In this document: piece by piece, positions 1 to 7,157 of the stretch
Layout: every line of letters begins with the position of its first letter
Numbering within the stretch: position 1 is the first letter of the stretch
Notes under the pieces: model-generated
Databases searched by the model: none
What the model saw: the letters and a program-made list of their open reading frames with translations, nothing else
What the model was told of the DNA's origin: nothing
Program-made: the position numbers and the translations under genes
DNA from: Phycisphaerales bacterium
GTDB taxonomy: Bacteria; Planctomycetota; Phycisphaerae; Phycisphaerales; UBA1924
Assembly: GCA_016793015.1 (NCBI GenBank)
Contig: JAEUJD010000134.1
Location: 1-34,813 of the forward strand
Direction: 5' to 3'
Length of the DNA: 34,813 nucleotides

Positions 1-140
1 TTGGAAAGGCACTTGGCGGTGCGCGAGGCGGCGAGCGTGCCGCGGAGGGTGGGTGTGAGGATTGAAAGGAGCAGCGCGATGATGGCGATGGTGATGAGGA
101 GTTCGATGAGTGTGAAGGCGGCGGAGGAGACTTTCACCAC
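1..140 (-). CDS. Prepilin-type N-terminal domain protein (pseudopilin), partial
   Basis: Reading leftward from a GTG at 138-140 (or the adjacent in-frame GTG at 135-137), the product begins with a short basic leader followed by A-FTLIELLITIAIIALLLSI, the classic class III prepilin signal and hydrophobic N-terminal helix of type IV pilins and type II secretion pseudopilins. The conserved Glu at mature position 5 is present. The residue before the cleavage site is Ala rather than the usual Gly, as in the pseudopilin at the other end of the window. The rest of the gene lies beyond position 1, so full length and C-terminal domain are unknown. The start codon sits inside an octamer-period repeat shared with 241-267, so the exact start is uncertain. 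It is co-directional with the dockerin/propeller gene upstream and may be in the same transcript, 137 bases downstream. Confidence 0.8.
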   Translation of the reverse strand, partial: MVKVSSAAFTLIELLITIAIIALLLSILTPTLRGTLAASRTAKCLS

Positions 141-267
141 AGAGGCACGGAGGCACAGAGGAAGGCGAGAAGAAGGAAAGGGGAGAGCTTGTGTGAGACG
201 ATGAGATCGAGAAAGACCGATTGCCTTGGACAATGCTTCTCTTCTCTGTGTCTCTGTGCCTCTGTGG
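132..267. repeat. Inverted pair of 8-bp-period repeats (CACAGAGG type)
   Basis: Left arm 138-161 holds three tandem octamers, CACAGAGG, CACGGAGG and CACAGAGG. Right arm 243-266 holds TCTCTGTG, TCTCTGTG and CCTCTGTG. The right arm is close to the reverse complement of the left over about 27 bases, so the two could fold into a long stem with a loop of about 75 bases. Short-period sequences of this look are, to my knowledge, dispersed between genes in a range of bacteria. This pair lies between the dockerin/propeller gene and the pseudopilin, and the left arm overlaps the pseudopilin start codon. Confidence 0.75.
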
Positions 268-277
268 TAGATGCCTT

Positions 278-1969
278 TCATCGCCTTCCCTCCGCCTGTT
301 CCTGCGTCTCGTTGGCGCGGAGGAGGGAGGTCAGGAGATCTCGATCGGCGAGGTTGATTTGGCCGTCGCCGTTGACGTCACGGCTACCCCGGGATTGCTC
401 CCAGGCGTAGAGGTCTTCGATGTCGAAGATGCCGTCGGTGTTTACATCAACGAATGCGGGAGCGGGGCCGAAGGCGACGAGGCCGGTGGTGCCGATCGCG
501 TAGAGGTTGCTGCCGGCGATTGAGGGCGAGCCTGTGATGTTGGGGGCGGATTGCACGACGGTGAAGGGCGATGCGGGGCTGGTGATATTGGCATCGAGGA
601 TGCGGAGGATGTTGTCGTTGGCGCAGACGGCGAGTTGGTTGGTTGCGGAGGAGTAGATGGGCTGGGTGTTCCAGCCTCCGGCGGGCGTGAACTCGCCGGA
701 ATCGATGATGCTGTTGTGGTTGGAGTCGGACCAGGTGCGGGTGTGGCTGGACCAGAGGAGCGAGGCGCTCGATGCGGTGCTGGAGAAGATTTGAAGCGAA
801 GGGACGGAACCGAAGCCTTGGATGCCGGTCGAGAGCGCGAGGCGGTTTCCGGGCAGGCGGATGGGGATCGAGGCGCTGCGGTTGCACGTGACCGACCACT
901 GTTGAGCACCGGTGCTTGCGCGGATTCGGACGAGGTTGCCGGAAGAGGTGCTCCCGGAGAAGCCGTAGGTGGCGGCGTCGATCGCGTCGTTCGAGGCATC
1001 GAGCGAGAGGCTTCCGAAAAAGCCGTTTGAAGTCGGGTTTGTGAATGTCCAGAGCGGAACGGGGGGCGTGCCGGTGTTGTCGCCCGGTGCGTGCGCCGGG
1101 AACGCGAAGATCTTGCCGGGGTTCGATGCGTACAGGCCGACTGCGGCCACGAAGACGCGATCGGTGTTGGCGTCGTAGGCGGGTGAATTGCCCGAGGATG
1201 CGCCGATCGGGGCGGCCCAGAGGATGTCGCCGGGCTGGTGCGGATTGGAAGCAGAAGGCGGGTCAAGACTGATCGAGTAAAGCGATGCGGCATCGCCGAA
1301 GCCGTCGTAGTCGGTGATGAAGAGCCGACCTGTGCCGCGCCAGCTTCGTGCGATGACGGGCGAAGCGTTGACGATGGGGTTGTCGAGCTGCGTGCTCCAT
1401 CGGAGCGTGGGCGCGTAGAGCGAAACGCAGTAGAGCGAAGACCCACCCGACGCAATGACGTTCGCGCCGCGTTCGTCGATTGCCGGAGTCACCGTGCTTT
1501 CGAGTTCGGGCGCATCGATCGGAAGCGACCACGCAATCGCACCGGTGCGGCGGGAAATCGCGAAGAGCTTCCACGTCGTGCCGCCCGGTTCATTGACCGA
1601 TCCGGTCGTGTAGACGAAGTGCAGCCCGACCGCAACGCCCGCGCGAGCGACGAAGGTGATGGTGCGGTTGTTCTCGTCTTTCGAGCAGGTCCAGGCCGGA
1701 GAGACGAGCGAGGGGAAGGGCAGGCTTGTCGTTGCGGTGCGGGCGGAGTCGGAGGCGAGGGTGGCCCATGTTCCCTGTGCGAACGATGTCGACAAGAAAG
1801 GCGCAGAACAGCAGAACAGCAGAACAGCAGATGAAGACAAGAGAGCTGGCGATATCGTGCCGACCGGTGATCTGCAGATCTGCGAATCTGCAAGTCCGCT
1901 GCCCTCTGCCAAAGCCACAACCCGCGCTGTCGCGCGGGCTGTGGGCGAGTTTGAAACCCGTCGGATCAA
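278..1969 (-). CDS. Exported beta-propeller (PQQ-like) protein with C-terminal dockerin-like domain
   Basis: The body carries repeated blades of the PQQ-quinoprotein-like type, such as 'LFAISRRTGAIAWSL', 'IRASTGAQQWSV' and 'KIFAFPAHAPG', alternating with short Gly/Asn loops, so it should fold as a beta-propeller outside the cytoplasm. From about residue 508 to the end there are two calcium-binding loops, DVNTDGIFDIED and DVNGDGQINLAD, spaced as in a type I dockerin. A hydrophobic stretch near residues 42-65 ending in SFA-QG looks like a signal peptide. The start is unclear: the longest frame begins at a TTG overlapping the stop of the upstream gene, and another in-frame TTG at 1838-1840 would leave a short signal peptide; neither has a good ribosome binding site. 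Three and a half copies of an 8-bp repeat lie in the signal-peptide region. Substrate or ligand is unknown; BtuG-like cobalamin binding is only a hypothesis raised by the upstream riboswitch. Confidence 0.8.
   Translation of the reverse strand: MIRRVSNSPTARATARVVALAEGSGLADSQICRSPVGTISPALLSSSAVLLFCCSAPFLSTSFAQGTWATLASDSARTATTSLPFPSLVSPAWTCSKDENNRTITFVARAGVAVGLHFVYTTGSVNEPGGTTWKLFAISRRTGAIAWSLPIDAPELESTVTPAIDERGANVIASGGSSLYCVSLYAPTLRWSTQLDNPIVNASPVIARSWRGTGRLFITDYDGFGDAASLYSISLDPPSASNPHQPGDILWAAPIGASSGNSPAYDANTDRVFVAAVGLYASNPGKIFAFPAHAPGDNTGTPPVPLWTFTNPTSNGFFGSLSLDASNDAIDAATYGFSGSTSSGNLVRIRASTGAQQWSVTCNRSASIPIRLPGNRLALSTGIQGFGSVPSLQIFSSTASSASLLWSSHTRTWSDSNHNSIIDSGEFTPAGGWNTQPIYSSATNQLAVCANDNILRILDANITSPASPFTVVQSAPNITGSPSIAGSNLYAIGTTGLVAFGPAPAFVDVNTDGIFDIEDLYAWEQSRGSRDVNGDGQINLADRDLLTSLLRANETQEQAEGRR
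1803..1830. repeat. GCAGAACA tandem repeat, 3.5 copies, inside signal-peptide region
   Basis: Three exact copies of GCAGAACA (1803-1826) are followed by GCAG. On the minus strand this encodes the hydrophobic core of the propeller protein's signal peptide. The unit is 8 bp, so gain or loss of one copy would shift the reading frame. Confidence 0.85.
1870..1893. repeat. ATCTGCAR octamer repeat, three degenerate copies
   Basis: ATCTGCAG, ATCTGCGA and ATCTGCAA follow each other with no gap. The period is again 8 bp. The repeat lies in the extreme 5' part of the longest frame of the propeller gene, which may really be untranslated spacer. Confidence 0.7.
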
Positions 1970-2775
1970 GCTCTCCTCCGGCGGGGCGCGATGATGCTGG
2001 CGATGACAAAGAGAGACGCCGTGACGGGCGTCGGGATCGCAGCAATTCCGTCGAGGTACAGATTGCCGGTGTTTGTCTCCGGGTTACTCAGTCGAACGAA
2101 ACGGATGAAGTCGAGTCCGGTTGAGTCGATGTCGACGCCCGTGCCTCCTCCACTGCCGTTGTAGCCTGCAATGATCTGGGCGAGCGTCTTTCCCATTGGG
2201 TTCAAGCTGGGATCAACCGCCTTCGTGAAATCGGTCGGAATGTTGCCGGCGGGTGCCCGGTCGGTGATGAAGGTGTCGACATAGCCGAGCGTGGCGAAAC
2301 CATCGGTGAATTGGACTTGAACGGTGCGCCAATCGCTTCCGTCCTTTGAAACTTCGATCTTGCCGCCGATCGCGCCGTACTTCGAGACCGCGACGCCGCC
2401 GACCTCCTGGTAGAACCAGTTGCCAAAGACGTTGAAGTCGATGCCGAACGGATTCTCCGGCCGGTTGTACACGTTGTGATCGAAGGACAGCGTCAGCGAT
2501 CCGCCCGGCGAGATCGCGACCATGTCCTGCGGATCGAACGGAGCGAAGAATGGATTGACAGCGCCCTCGTAGTTGAACTGCACACCCGTAAAGCGCGTGG
2601 GCGAACCGAGCGCCGAATTCGGGTCCGCATACGTCGCGTTCGGATTGGAGCCTGGGTTGTACCCCAGCCAGCCGGTCGCATAAGGGCTTGCCTGAGCGCC
2701 GAAAGCCGCAACAAGCACCCCCGCGGCAGCCGCGCCGCGAATACCCAGAACACCAAAGCCTGAAACTCGAGCCAT
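1966..2775 (-). CDS. PEP-CTERM-like secreted surface protein under cobalamin riboswitch
   Basis: A 269-residue exported protein. The ATG at 2773-2775 is chosen because a GAGGAG sequence lies 7 bases upstream; a longer frame with 13 more residues lacks this. Residues 1 to about 30 form a signal peptide ending in AQA-SP. The mature part is rich in Gly, Asn and aromatic residues and has a beta-sandwich look, with 'FGIDFNVFGN', 'KIEVSKDGSDW' and 'LDFIRFVRLSN', reminiscent of discoidin-like or surface adhesin folds. The C-terminus has IPTP, a hydrophobic segment of about 15 residues and a terminal RRRRA, the three-part layout of exosortase (PEP-CTERM) sorting signals with PTP in place of PEP. It is the first gene behind a cobalamin riboswitch, and its stop overlaps the longest frame of the propeller gene. 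No specific function is recognised; a role in B12 capture is inference from the riboswitch alone. Confidence 0.85.
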   Translation of the reverse strand: MARVSGFGVLGIRGAAAAGVLVAAFGAQASPYATGWLGYNPGSNPNATYADPNSALGSPTRFTGVQFNYEGAVNPFFAPFDPQDMVAISPGGSLTLSFDHNVYNRPENPFGIDFNVFGNWFYQEVGGVAVSKYGAIGGKIEVSKDGSDWRTVQVQFTDGFATLGYVDTFITDRAPAGNIPTDFTKAVDPSLNPMGKTLAQIIAGYNGSGGGTGVDIDSTGLDFIRFVRLSNPETNTGNLYLDGIAAIPTPVTASLFVIASIIAPRRRRA

Positions 2776-2782
2776 CTCCAAA

Positions 2783-2812
2783 CTCCTCGCCGAAGCGGCG
2801 CGAAAACGCCGC
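2783..2812 (-). promoter_or_regulatory. Shine-Dalgarno and adjoining hairpin before the PEP-CTERM-like gene
   Basis: GAGGAG at 2783-2788 is spaced 7 bases from the ATG. Immediately upstream, 2795-2812 can form a GCGGCG/CGCCGC hairpin with a short T-rich loop. This could be part of the expression platform of the riboswitch about 230 bases upstream, but no alternative pairing was established. Confidence 0.45.
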
Positions 2813-3040
2813 ACGGCACTTCATCCCGATTCGCGCGGGACGGCCCCCGATGCCACGAAGAAGGCGGCAGATCGCGGATGAGTTCGGGCCGAGCGCAAGG
2901 AAAGCGCACAGGCACGGACCTGTTTCGGAGCGTTGAAGCGGGTGGAAGCGACGCTGCCGGGGGCAGGCGAGAGCGCTCGCACCAGCCGCCCCGAAAATCG
3001 CGAGGGCCGCCAGTCAGCCCCACGGGAACATCCCGCGAGG

Positions 3041-3290
3041 CGTCTCTCGGCAGGTCTTCCGGCTCCGGGCGATCCGCAACCCGCCTTCCCGCGATTTCGT
3101 CGGACCGGAGTTGGTCCGTCGATCGCAGTGGCTGGCACTGGATCCATCGAAGGAAACCAATGCCCTGGGTTGCGGCGTGTCCCGTTACGGCGGCGCGTCC
3201 GCGGTGGAATTGGCTATTGGCTGTGAAGCCGGCAGCCGCACCACACTTCCCTCTTTGCCCGCGTGGTTGAGACGGGGGCACCGAAGACGG
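3041..3290 (-). ncRNA. Cobalamin riboswitch
   Basis: Read on the minus strand, the conserved blocks appear in order: an opening CGGTGCC, AAAGAGGGAA, a P5 stem GTGG/CCAC, the core GCGGACGCGCCGCCGTAACGG (close to the E. coli btuB leader), GCCACTGCGATCG, a GGGAAGG block, and the closing B12-box GGAAGACCTGCC at about 3048-3062. The closing GCCGAGAGA pairs partly with the opening TCTTCGGTGCC as the outer P1 stem. The P5 loop is enlarged by a small hairpin (GGCTG/CAGCC). Known biology: this element binds adenosyl- or related cobalamin and usually represses downstream expression. Here the downstream gene, about 265 bases away, is a PEP-CTERM-like surface protein, followed by a beta-propeller protein. 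The expression platform was not resolved. Confidence 0.93.
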
Positions 3291-3294
3291 GAAC

Positions 3295-3322
3295 AGCGTA
3301 TCGGAGCTGCGGGCCGTGTCAA
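3295..3322 (-). promoter_or_regulatory. Sigma-70-like promoter for the riboswitch transcript
   Basis: On the minus strand a perfect -35 TTGACA (3317-3322) is separated by 16 bases from TACGCT (3295-3300) as -10. The predicted start near 3288 falls at the 5' edge of the riboswitch aptamer, which supports both calls. The promoter lies within the leader of the divergent TPR lipoprotein gene. Confidence 0.6.
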
Positions 3323-3347
3323 CCGGCGGGGTGTGTATTCTCTGCGG

Positions 3348-5168
3348 ATGCGTTTCTATCTTCTTGCAATGTGCGGATTTCGGACGGCAACAGCACTTGT
3401 GCTTGGTGCCTTGGCGATTGGGTTTGCGGTCGGATGCGCGGGCGGGCATTCGGATTCCCCGGGTATTCGGGGCGGTGACGCGGCGCTTGCAACGGGCGAT
3501 TCGGACCGGGCCGCCGTCTATTACAAGGACGCCGCGAAGTCGGGAGGCGAGGCAGCGGTTGCCAATGCCAAGCTCGCGAACGTGTACGCGGATCAGGGCC
3601 GGAACGTGGCGGCGCTGGAAGCGGCCCGTGCCGCGATTGCGATCGACCCGAATCTTGCGATGGCCCATGAGGCCGCGGGGCGAGTTCTCAATGAGATGCA
3701 GCAGTACGCGGAGTCGGTGGAGCACCTTCGGCGTGCAGTGGAGCTTGATCCGGAGTGCGCCGCCTGCTCCTACTGGCTCGCGTACTCATTGAGCGGTCTC
3801 GGCCGCGACGACGAGGCGGCGCAGTGGTGGGACAAGGCGGCGGAGCTCGAGCCCGGGAACACGTCGTACCGGCTGAACGTGGCGATCAACCGCAAGCGCC
3901 GCGACCTGAACGCCGAGGCGATCGAGCAGCTGCGGATACTGATCACCATGCCCGGCCGGGAGAGCGAGTCGTTCCGGCGTCTGGTGAACTATCTATACGA
4001 TGCGGAGCAGGAAGACGAGGCGTGCCGCGTGGCGGCGCAGGGGCTTTCCGAATTTCCCGAGTCCCCGCCCCTGCTCCGGCTGAGCGCGCAGTGCGCGCTG
4101 AACGCGAAGCGGAACGACGAAGCGGCGGAGCTAGCGGACCGGGCGGTCAAGGTCGCGCCCGACGACCCGCGGAGCTGGAACGTGATTGCCCGGGTGGCGG
4201 AGGCCAAGGGCGACGCTTCGGGCACTGCCCAAGCATGGAAGAAATCGCTCGAGCTCGATCCGGATCAGCCCGACGAGCGGCTCGAACTCGCCACGCTCCT
4301 ACGCACGCACGAGCGCATTCCCGAAGCGAAGGAGCACCTGCTGTACCTGGCAAAGGCGGGGAGCAGCGAGCTTGAGGTCTATTACCGTCTTGCGGTCATC
4401 TATCGCGAAGTGGACAACGATCTCGACAAGGCGATGGCTTCGATCCTGAAAGCCAATCAGCTTGAACCCGGCAACGCCGACGTGCTGGAATATGCGGGCA
4501 CGATCTGCGAAATACGCGGCGAGGTCGATCGGTATTTCTTCTATTACAGCGAGGCAATCGCCATCGACCCCGAGCGCTTCCTCGCGCAGACCGGCGTGGG
4601 CGCCGCGCTCCTGAATCGCTTCGGTCGGCCCGCCGAGGCTCTTGATCATCTCAAGATCGCGGCGCGGCTCGAGCCGGAGCAGGCGATGGTGTGGACGAAT
4701 CTCTATCTCGCGCACGCCCGTCTGAAGCAGCACGACGAAGCCGAAGCGGCGATCCGTCGCGCCGTTGCGATCGATCCGTCCGCGAAGCACTGGTTGCAGC
4801 TCGCGCAGCTGCTGAGCGACAACAAGAAGCCGCTCGAGGCAGTCGATGCCGTGCGGAACACGCTGAAGCTGGAGCCCGGCAACGTTGATGCGTGGAATAC
4901 GCTGGGCGTCGCGCAGATTCGAGCCGGTCTGATGGAAGAGGCGTCGGAATCGCTCGAAAAAGCGATCGCGTTGTCGGACAAAGCGACGCTGCCCCGGTTC
5001 AACCGTGGGCTCATCGCGATCGATGCCCGGGACTACGCGACCGCCGAGAAGATGTACGAGCAGTTGCTGCCGCTCGATGATTCCACGGCGAAGGATCTGG
5101 CCGGTCGGATCACCCGTTCCAAGGCCGCCGCCCAGCCGACCGAGCGGGAAAGCAAGACCCGGTTCTAA
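3348..5168 (+). CDS. TPR-repeat lipoprotein
   Basis: A 606-residue protein. The N-terminus has a hydrophobic signal (residues 13-29) ending at AVG-C30, a lipobox, so the mature protein is probably a lipid-anchored periplasmic protein. The rest is a solenoid of at least ten tetratricopeptide repeats, shown by recurring motifs such as 'AIAIDPNLAMAHEAAGRVL', 'AVELDPECAACSYWLAYSL' and 'TLKLEPGNVDAWNTLGVAQ'. TPR solenoids serve as protein-protein scaffolds; no catalytic domain is visible. The start ATG at 3348 gives the best signal peptide; the open frame upstream covers the riboswitch region and is not used. An alternative ATG lies 21 bases further in. It is divergent from the riboswitch operon. 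No partner can be named from context. Confidence 0.85.
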   Translation: MRFYLLAMCGFRTATALVLGALAIGFAVGCAGGHSDSPGIRGGDAALATGDSDRAAVYYKDAAKSGGEAAVANAKLANVYADQGRNVAALEAARAAIAIDPNLAMAHEAAGRVLNEMQQYAESVEHLRRAVELDPECAACSYWLAYSLSGLGRDDEAAQWWDKAAELEPGNTSYRLNVAINRKRRDLNAEAIEQLRILITMPGRESESFRRLVNYLYDAEQEDEACRVAAQGLSEFPESPPLLRLSAQCALNAKRNDEAAELADRAVKVAPDDPRSWNVIARVAEAKGDASGTAQAWKKSLELDPDQPDERLELATLLRTHERIPEAKEHLLYLAKAGSSELEVYYRLAVIYREVDNDLDKAMASILKANQLEPGNADVLEYAGTICEIRGEVDRYFFYYSEAIAIDPERFLAQTGVGAALLNRFGRPAEALDHLKIAARLEPEQAMVWTNLYLAHARLKQHDEAEAAIRRAVAIDPSAKHWLQLAQLLSDNKKPLEAVDAVRNTLKLEPGNVDAWNTLGVAQIRAGLMEEASESLEKAIALSDKATLPRFNRGLIAIDARDYATAEKMYEQLLPLDDSTAKDLAGRITRSKAAAQPTERESKTRF

Positions 5169-5319
5169 ATCCGCGGGCCAACTTTGCACCGGGCGAGTCA
5201 AAATCGCGGCAAATCGCGTTTCGGACACATATTGTCAGCCCTTGCGGAGTCGGGACATTCCACCGCCTCTATTCATCCAAACAATCGATTCTGACGCCCG
5301 AAGTTCCAAGAGACCCCAC

Positions 5320-6414
5320 ATGTTCAATCTGCTGTCACCGATCCGGATGGGCTCTTTGGAGCTGAAGAATCGCGCGATCCTCGCGCCGCTCACCCGCTGC
5401 CGCGCCGGTGCGGGGTGTGTGCCGCACGCCCTCAACGCCGAGTACTACGCTCAGCGCGCGGGCGCCGGGATGATCATTTCCGAAGCGACCCAGATCAGCC
5501 AGGAAGGGCAGGGTTATCCAAACACGCCGGGCATCTACTCGCCCGAGCAGGTGGCCGGCTGGAAGCTGGTGACCGATGCCGTCCATCGCGCCGGCGGCAA
5601 GATCGTCTGCCAGCTGTGGCATGTCGGCCGCATTTCGCATAACGCCTATCAGGTGGGCGGCGCTGCTCCCGTCGCCCCGAGCGCGATCGCGGCAAAGGGC
5701 ATGTGCCGCCTGCCGGATGGAACACGCGAGCCCTACCCCGTCCCCCGCGAGCTTGAAACCGACGAGATCGAGCGCATCATCCGCGAGTACGAAACCGCGG
5801 CAGCGAACGCCAAGAAGGCCGGCTTCGATGGCGTGCAGCTCCACGCCGCCAACGGCTATTTGCTCGAGCAGTTCCTGCGGGATTCGAGCAACAAGCGGAC
5901 CGACCAGTATGGCGGCTCGATCGAGAATCGGGCGGTATTCCTGCTCGAAGCGGCAGAAGCGCTCGTCAGCGTCTGGGGGCCGGACCGCGTGGGCGTGCGT
6001 CTCAGCCCGAGCGGATGGTCCTCCGATTTCACCGATTCATCGCCCCTGGAAACGTACACGTACGTCGCGGAAGAACTCGACAAGCTCGAGCTCGCGTTCC
6101 TCGAAATCCGCGAGGCCGATGCCGAATCGATCGCGGCGGGGAGCCCCAACATTCCCGTTTCGGCGTTCCGCGATGCGTTCAGCGGCGCGCTCGTCGCCAA
6201 CACCGGCTACTCGCGCGAAAAGGCCGACGAGGGGATCGCGAGCGAGCAGTTCGATGCGGTCGCTTTCGGCAAGCCGTTCATCTCGAATCCGGATCTGGTC
6301 GAGCGGTTCCGCCGCGGGTCCGAACTGGCGCCCTGGGACGCCAAGACGTTTTACCCCAGCCCCGGCGCCGATCTCTCGCACGGGTACACCGACTACCCGG
6401 CCTTGGCTCGTTGA
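5320..6414 (+). CDS. Old yellow enzyme family alkene reductase (NemA/XenB-like)
   Basis: A 364-residue FMN-dependent oxidoreductase. It begins MFNLLSPIRMGSLELKNR and carries APLTR (FMN-binding Thr), 'VQLHAANGYLLEQFL' with substrate-binding His175 and Asn178 and the proton donor Tyr180, 'YGGSIENR', 'GVRLSP' and the C-terminal phosphate-binding 'NTGYS' and 'FGKPFI' motifs in the usual order and spacing of a TIM barrel. Members reduce activated C=C bonds, nitroesters and quinones with NAD(P)H; the natural substrate cannot be told from sequence. The start ATG matches the family N-terminus; the longer open frame upstream is discarded. It follows the TPR gene after 151 bases and converges on the coiled-coil gene. 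Confidence 0.95.
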   Translation: MFNLLSPIRMGSLELKNRAILAPLTRCRAGAGCVPHALNAEYYAQRAGAGMIISEATQISQEGQGYPNTPGIYSPEQVAGWKLVTDAVHRAGGKIVCQLWHVGRISHNAYQVGGAAPVAPSAIAAKGMCRLPDGTREPYPVPRELETDEIERIIREYETAAANAKKAGFDGVQLHAANGYLLEQFLRDSSNKRTDQYGGSIENRAVFLLEAAEALVSVWGPDRVGVRLSPSGWSSDFTDSSPLETYTYVAEELDKLELAFLEIREADAESIAAGSPNIPVSAFRDAFSGALVANTGYSREKADEGIASEQFDAVAFGKPFISNPDLVERFRRGSELAPWDAKTFYPSPGADLSHGYTDYPALAR

Positions 6415-6434
6415 TTGAATCGGCTGCTCGTGAA

Positions 6435-7157
6435 CTACGAGCGGAGCGAAACCGGCTTCGACAGCACTTCGTTCATCGCGATCGCCCGACGCCATTCGGC
6501 CGGAGAACGCGGCACAACGCCGATCGTTCCCAGAGGTGCGTGCCCGGCAGTCACCGGCTTCGCATCGCGTAAAAGCCGTTGGTTCACCGCACTCGTCTGT
6601 GCCGCGGCACGGGCGGTGCGGGCCTGCAGGCTGGCGATCTCCTGTTGGCGGCGGATCGAAGCGGCGGCCTGCTCGGCACGAAGGCGTGCCTGCTCCTGCT
6701 TGCGGCGTTTGGCTTCCCGGTCGCCCCGGTCCTTTTGTTGACGGGATTTCGTGGGCGCATTCAGGGTGGATGGCCGCGGAGTGCCGGAAGAGCGCGTGGA
6801 TTTCGGCGAAATCGTGCCGCCCGAAGTCGTTCCCGGAGGCAGACCGAGCAGAATCTCGAGTGGGGTCGCGCCGGTTGGTCGACCCTGTTGTTCGGAGGTG
6901 CCGCTCTCGGGCTCACGGCGCGCCTGAGCTCTTCGTCGCAATTCCGCCAGTTCCTCGCGCCGGCGCGCGTCGGAATCAATCGGCGACGATTGCTCGGAGG
7001 CATCGGCAGCGCGACCGGTTCGAAGTAGATCAAGGTCCGCCCGCTGCTGCGCCTGCTGCACACGGCGTTTCTCTGCCTGTGCCGCCAGGTGCTTGAACAG
7101 CCACTGGAGGAATGAGAACCCCACGACAACCAGAAGGAAGAGAATTTGAGTCGTCAC
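6435..7157 (-). CDS. Membrane-anchored coiled-coil protein, planctomycete type, unknown function
   Basis: A 240-residue protein. Residues 3-20 form one transmembrane helix, followed by 'FKHLAAQAEKRR', a charged Arg/Gln/Glu/Ala-rich region predicted to be coiled coil or disordered, and a Pro/Ser/Thr-rich linker. The last 25 residues, 'SPAEWRRAIAMNEVLSKPVSLR', have the look of a conserved tail I associate with planctomycete hypothetical proteins. Its ATG overlaps the stop of the upstream glycosyltransferase gene by four bases (ATGA), so translation is probably coupled. The N-out or N-in orientation is uncertain, though the basic flank after the helix suggests the bulk is cytoplasmic. No enzyme motif is present. 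Confidence 0.8.
   Translation of the reverse strand: MTTQILFLLVVVGFSFLQWLFKHLAAQAEKRRVQQAQQRADLDLLRTGRAADASEQSSPIDSDARRREELAELRRRAQARREPESGTSEQQGRPTGATPLEILLGLPPGTTSGGTISPKSTRSSGTPRPSTLNAPTKSRQQKDRGDREAKRRKQEQARLRAEQAAASIRRQQEIASLQARTARAAAQTSAVNQRLLRDAKPVTAGHAPLGTIGVVPRSPAEWRRAIAMNEVLSKPVSLRS

Noticed and set aside
138..266. CRISPR-like repeats near the left edge
   Set aside because: Units are 8 bp and tandem with no unique spacers; not a CRISPR layout.
3111..3347. Upstream extension of the TPR lipoprotein
   Set aside because: It overlaps the riboswitch and promoter, and would bury the lipoprotein signal inside the protein.
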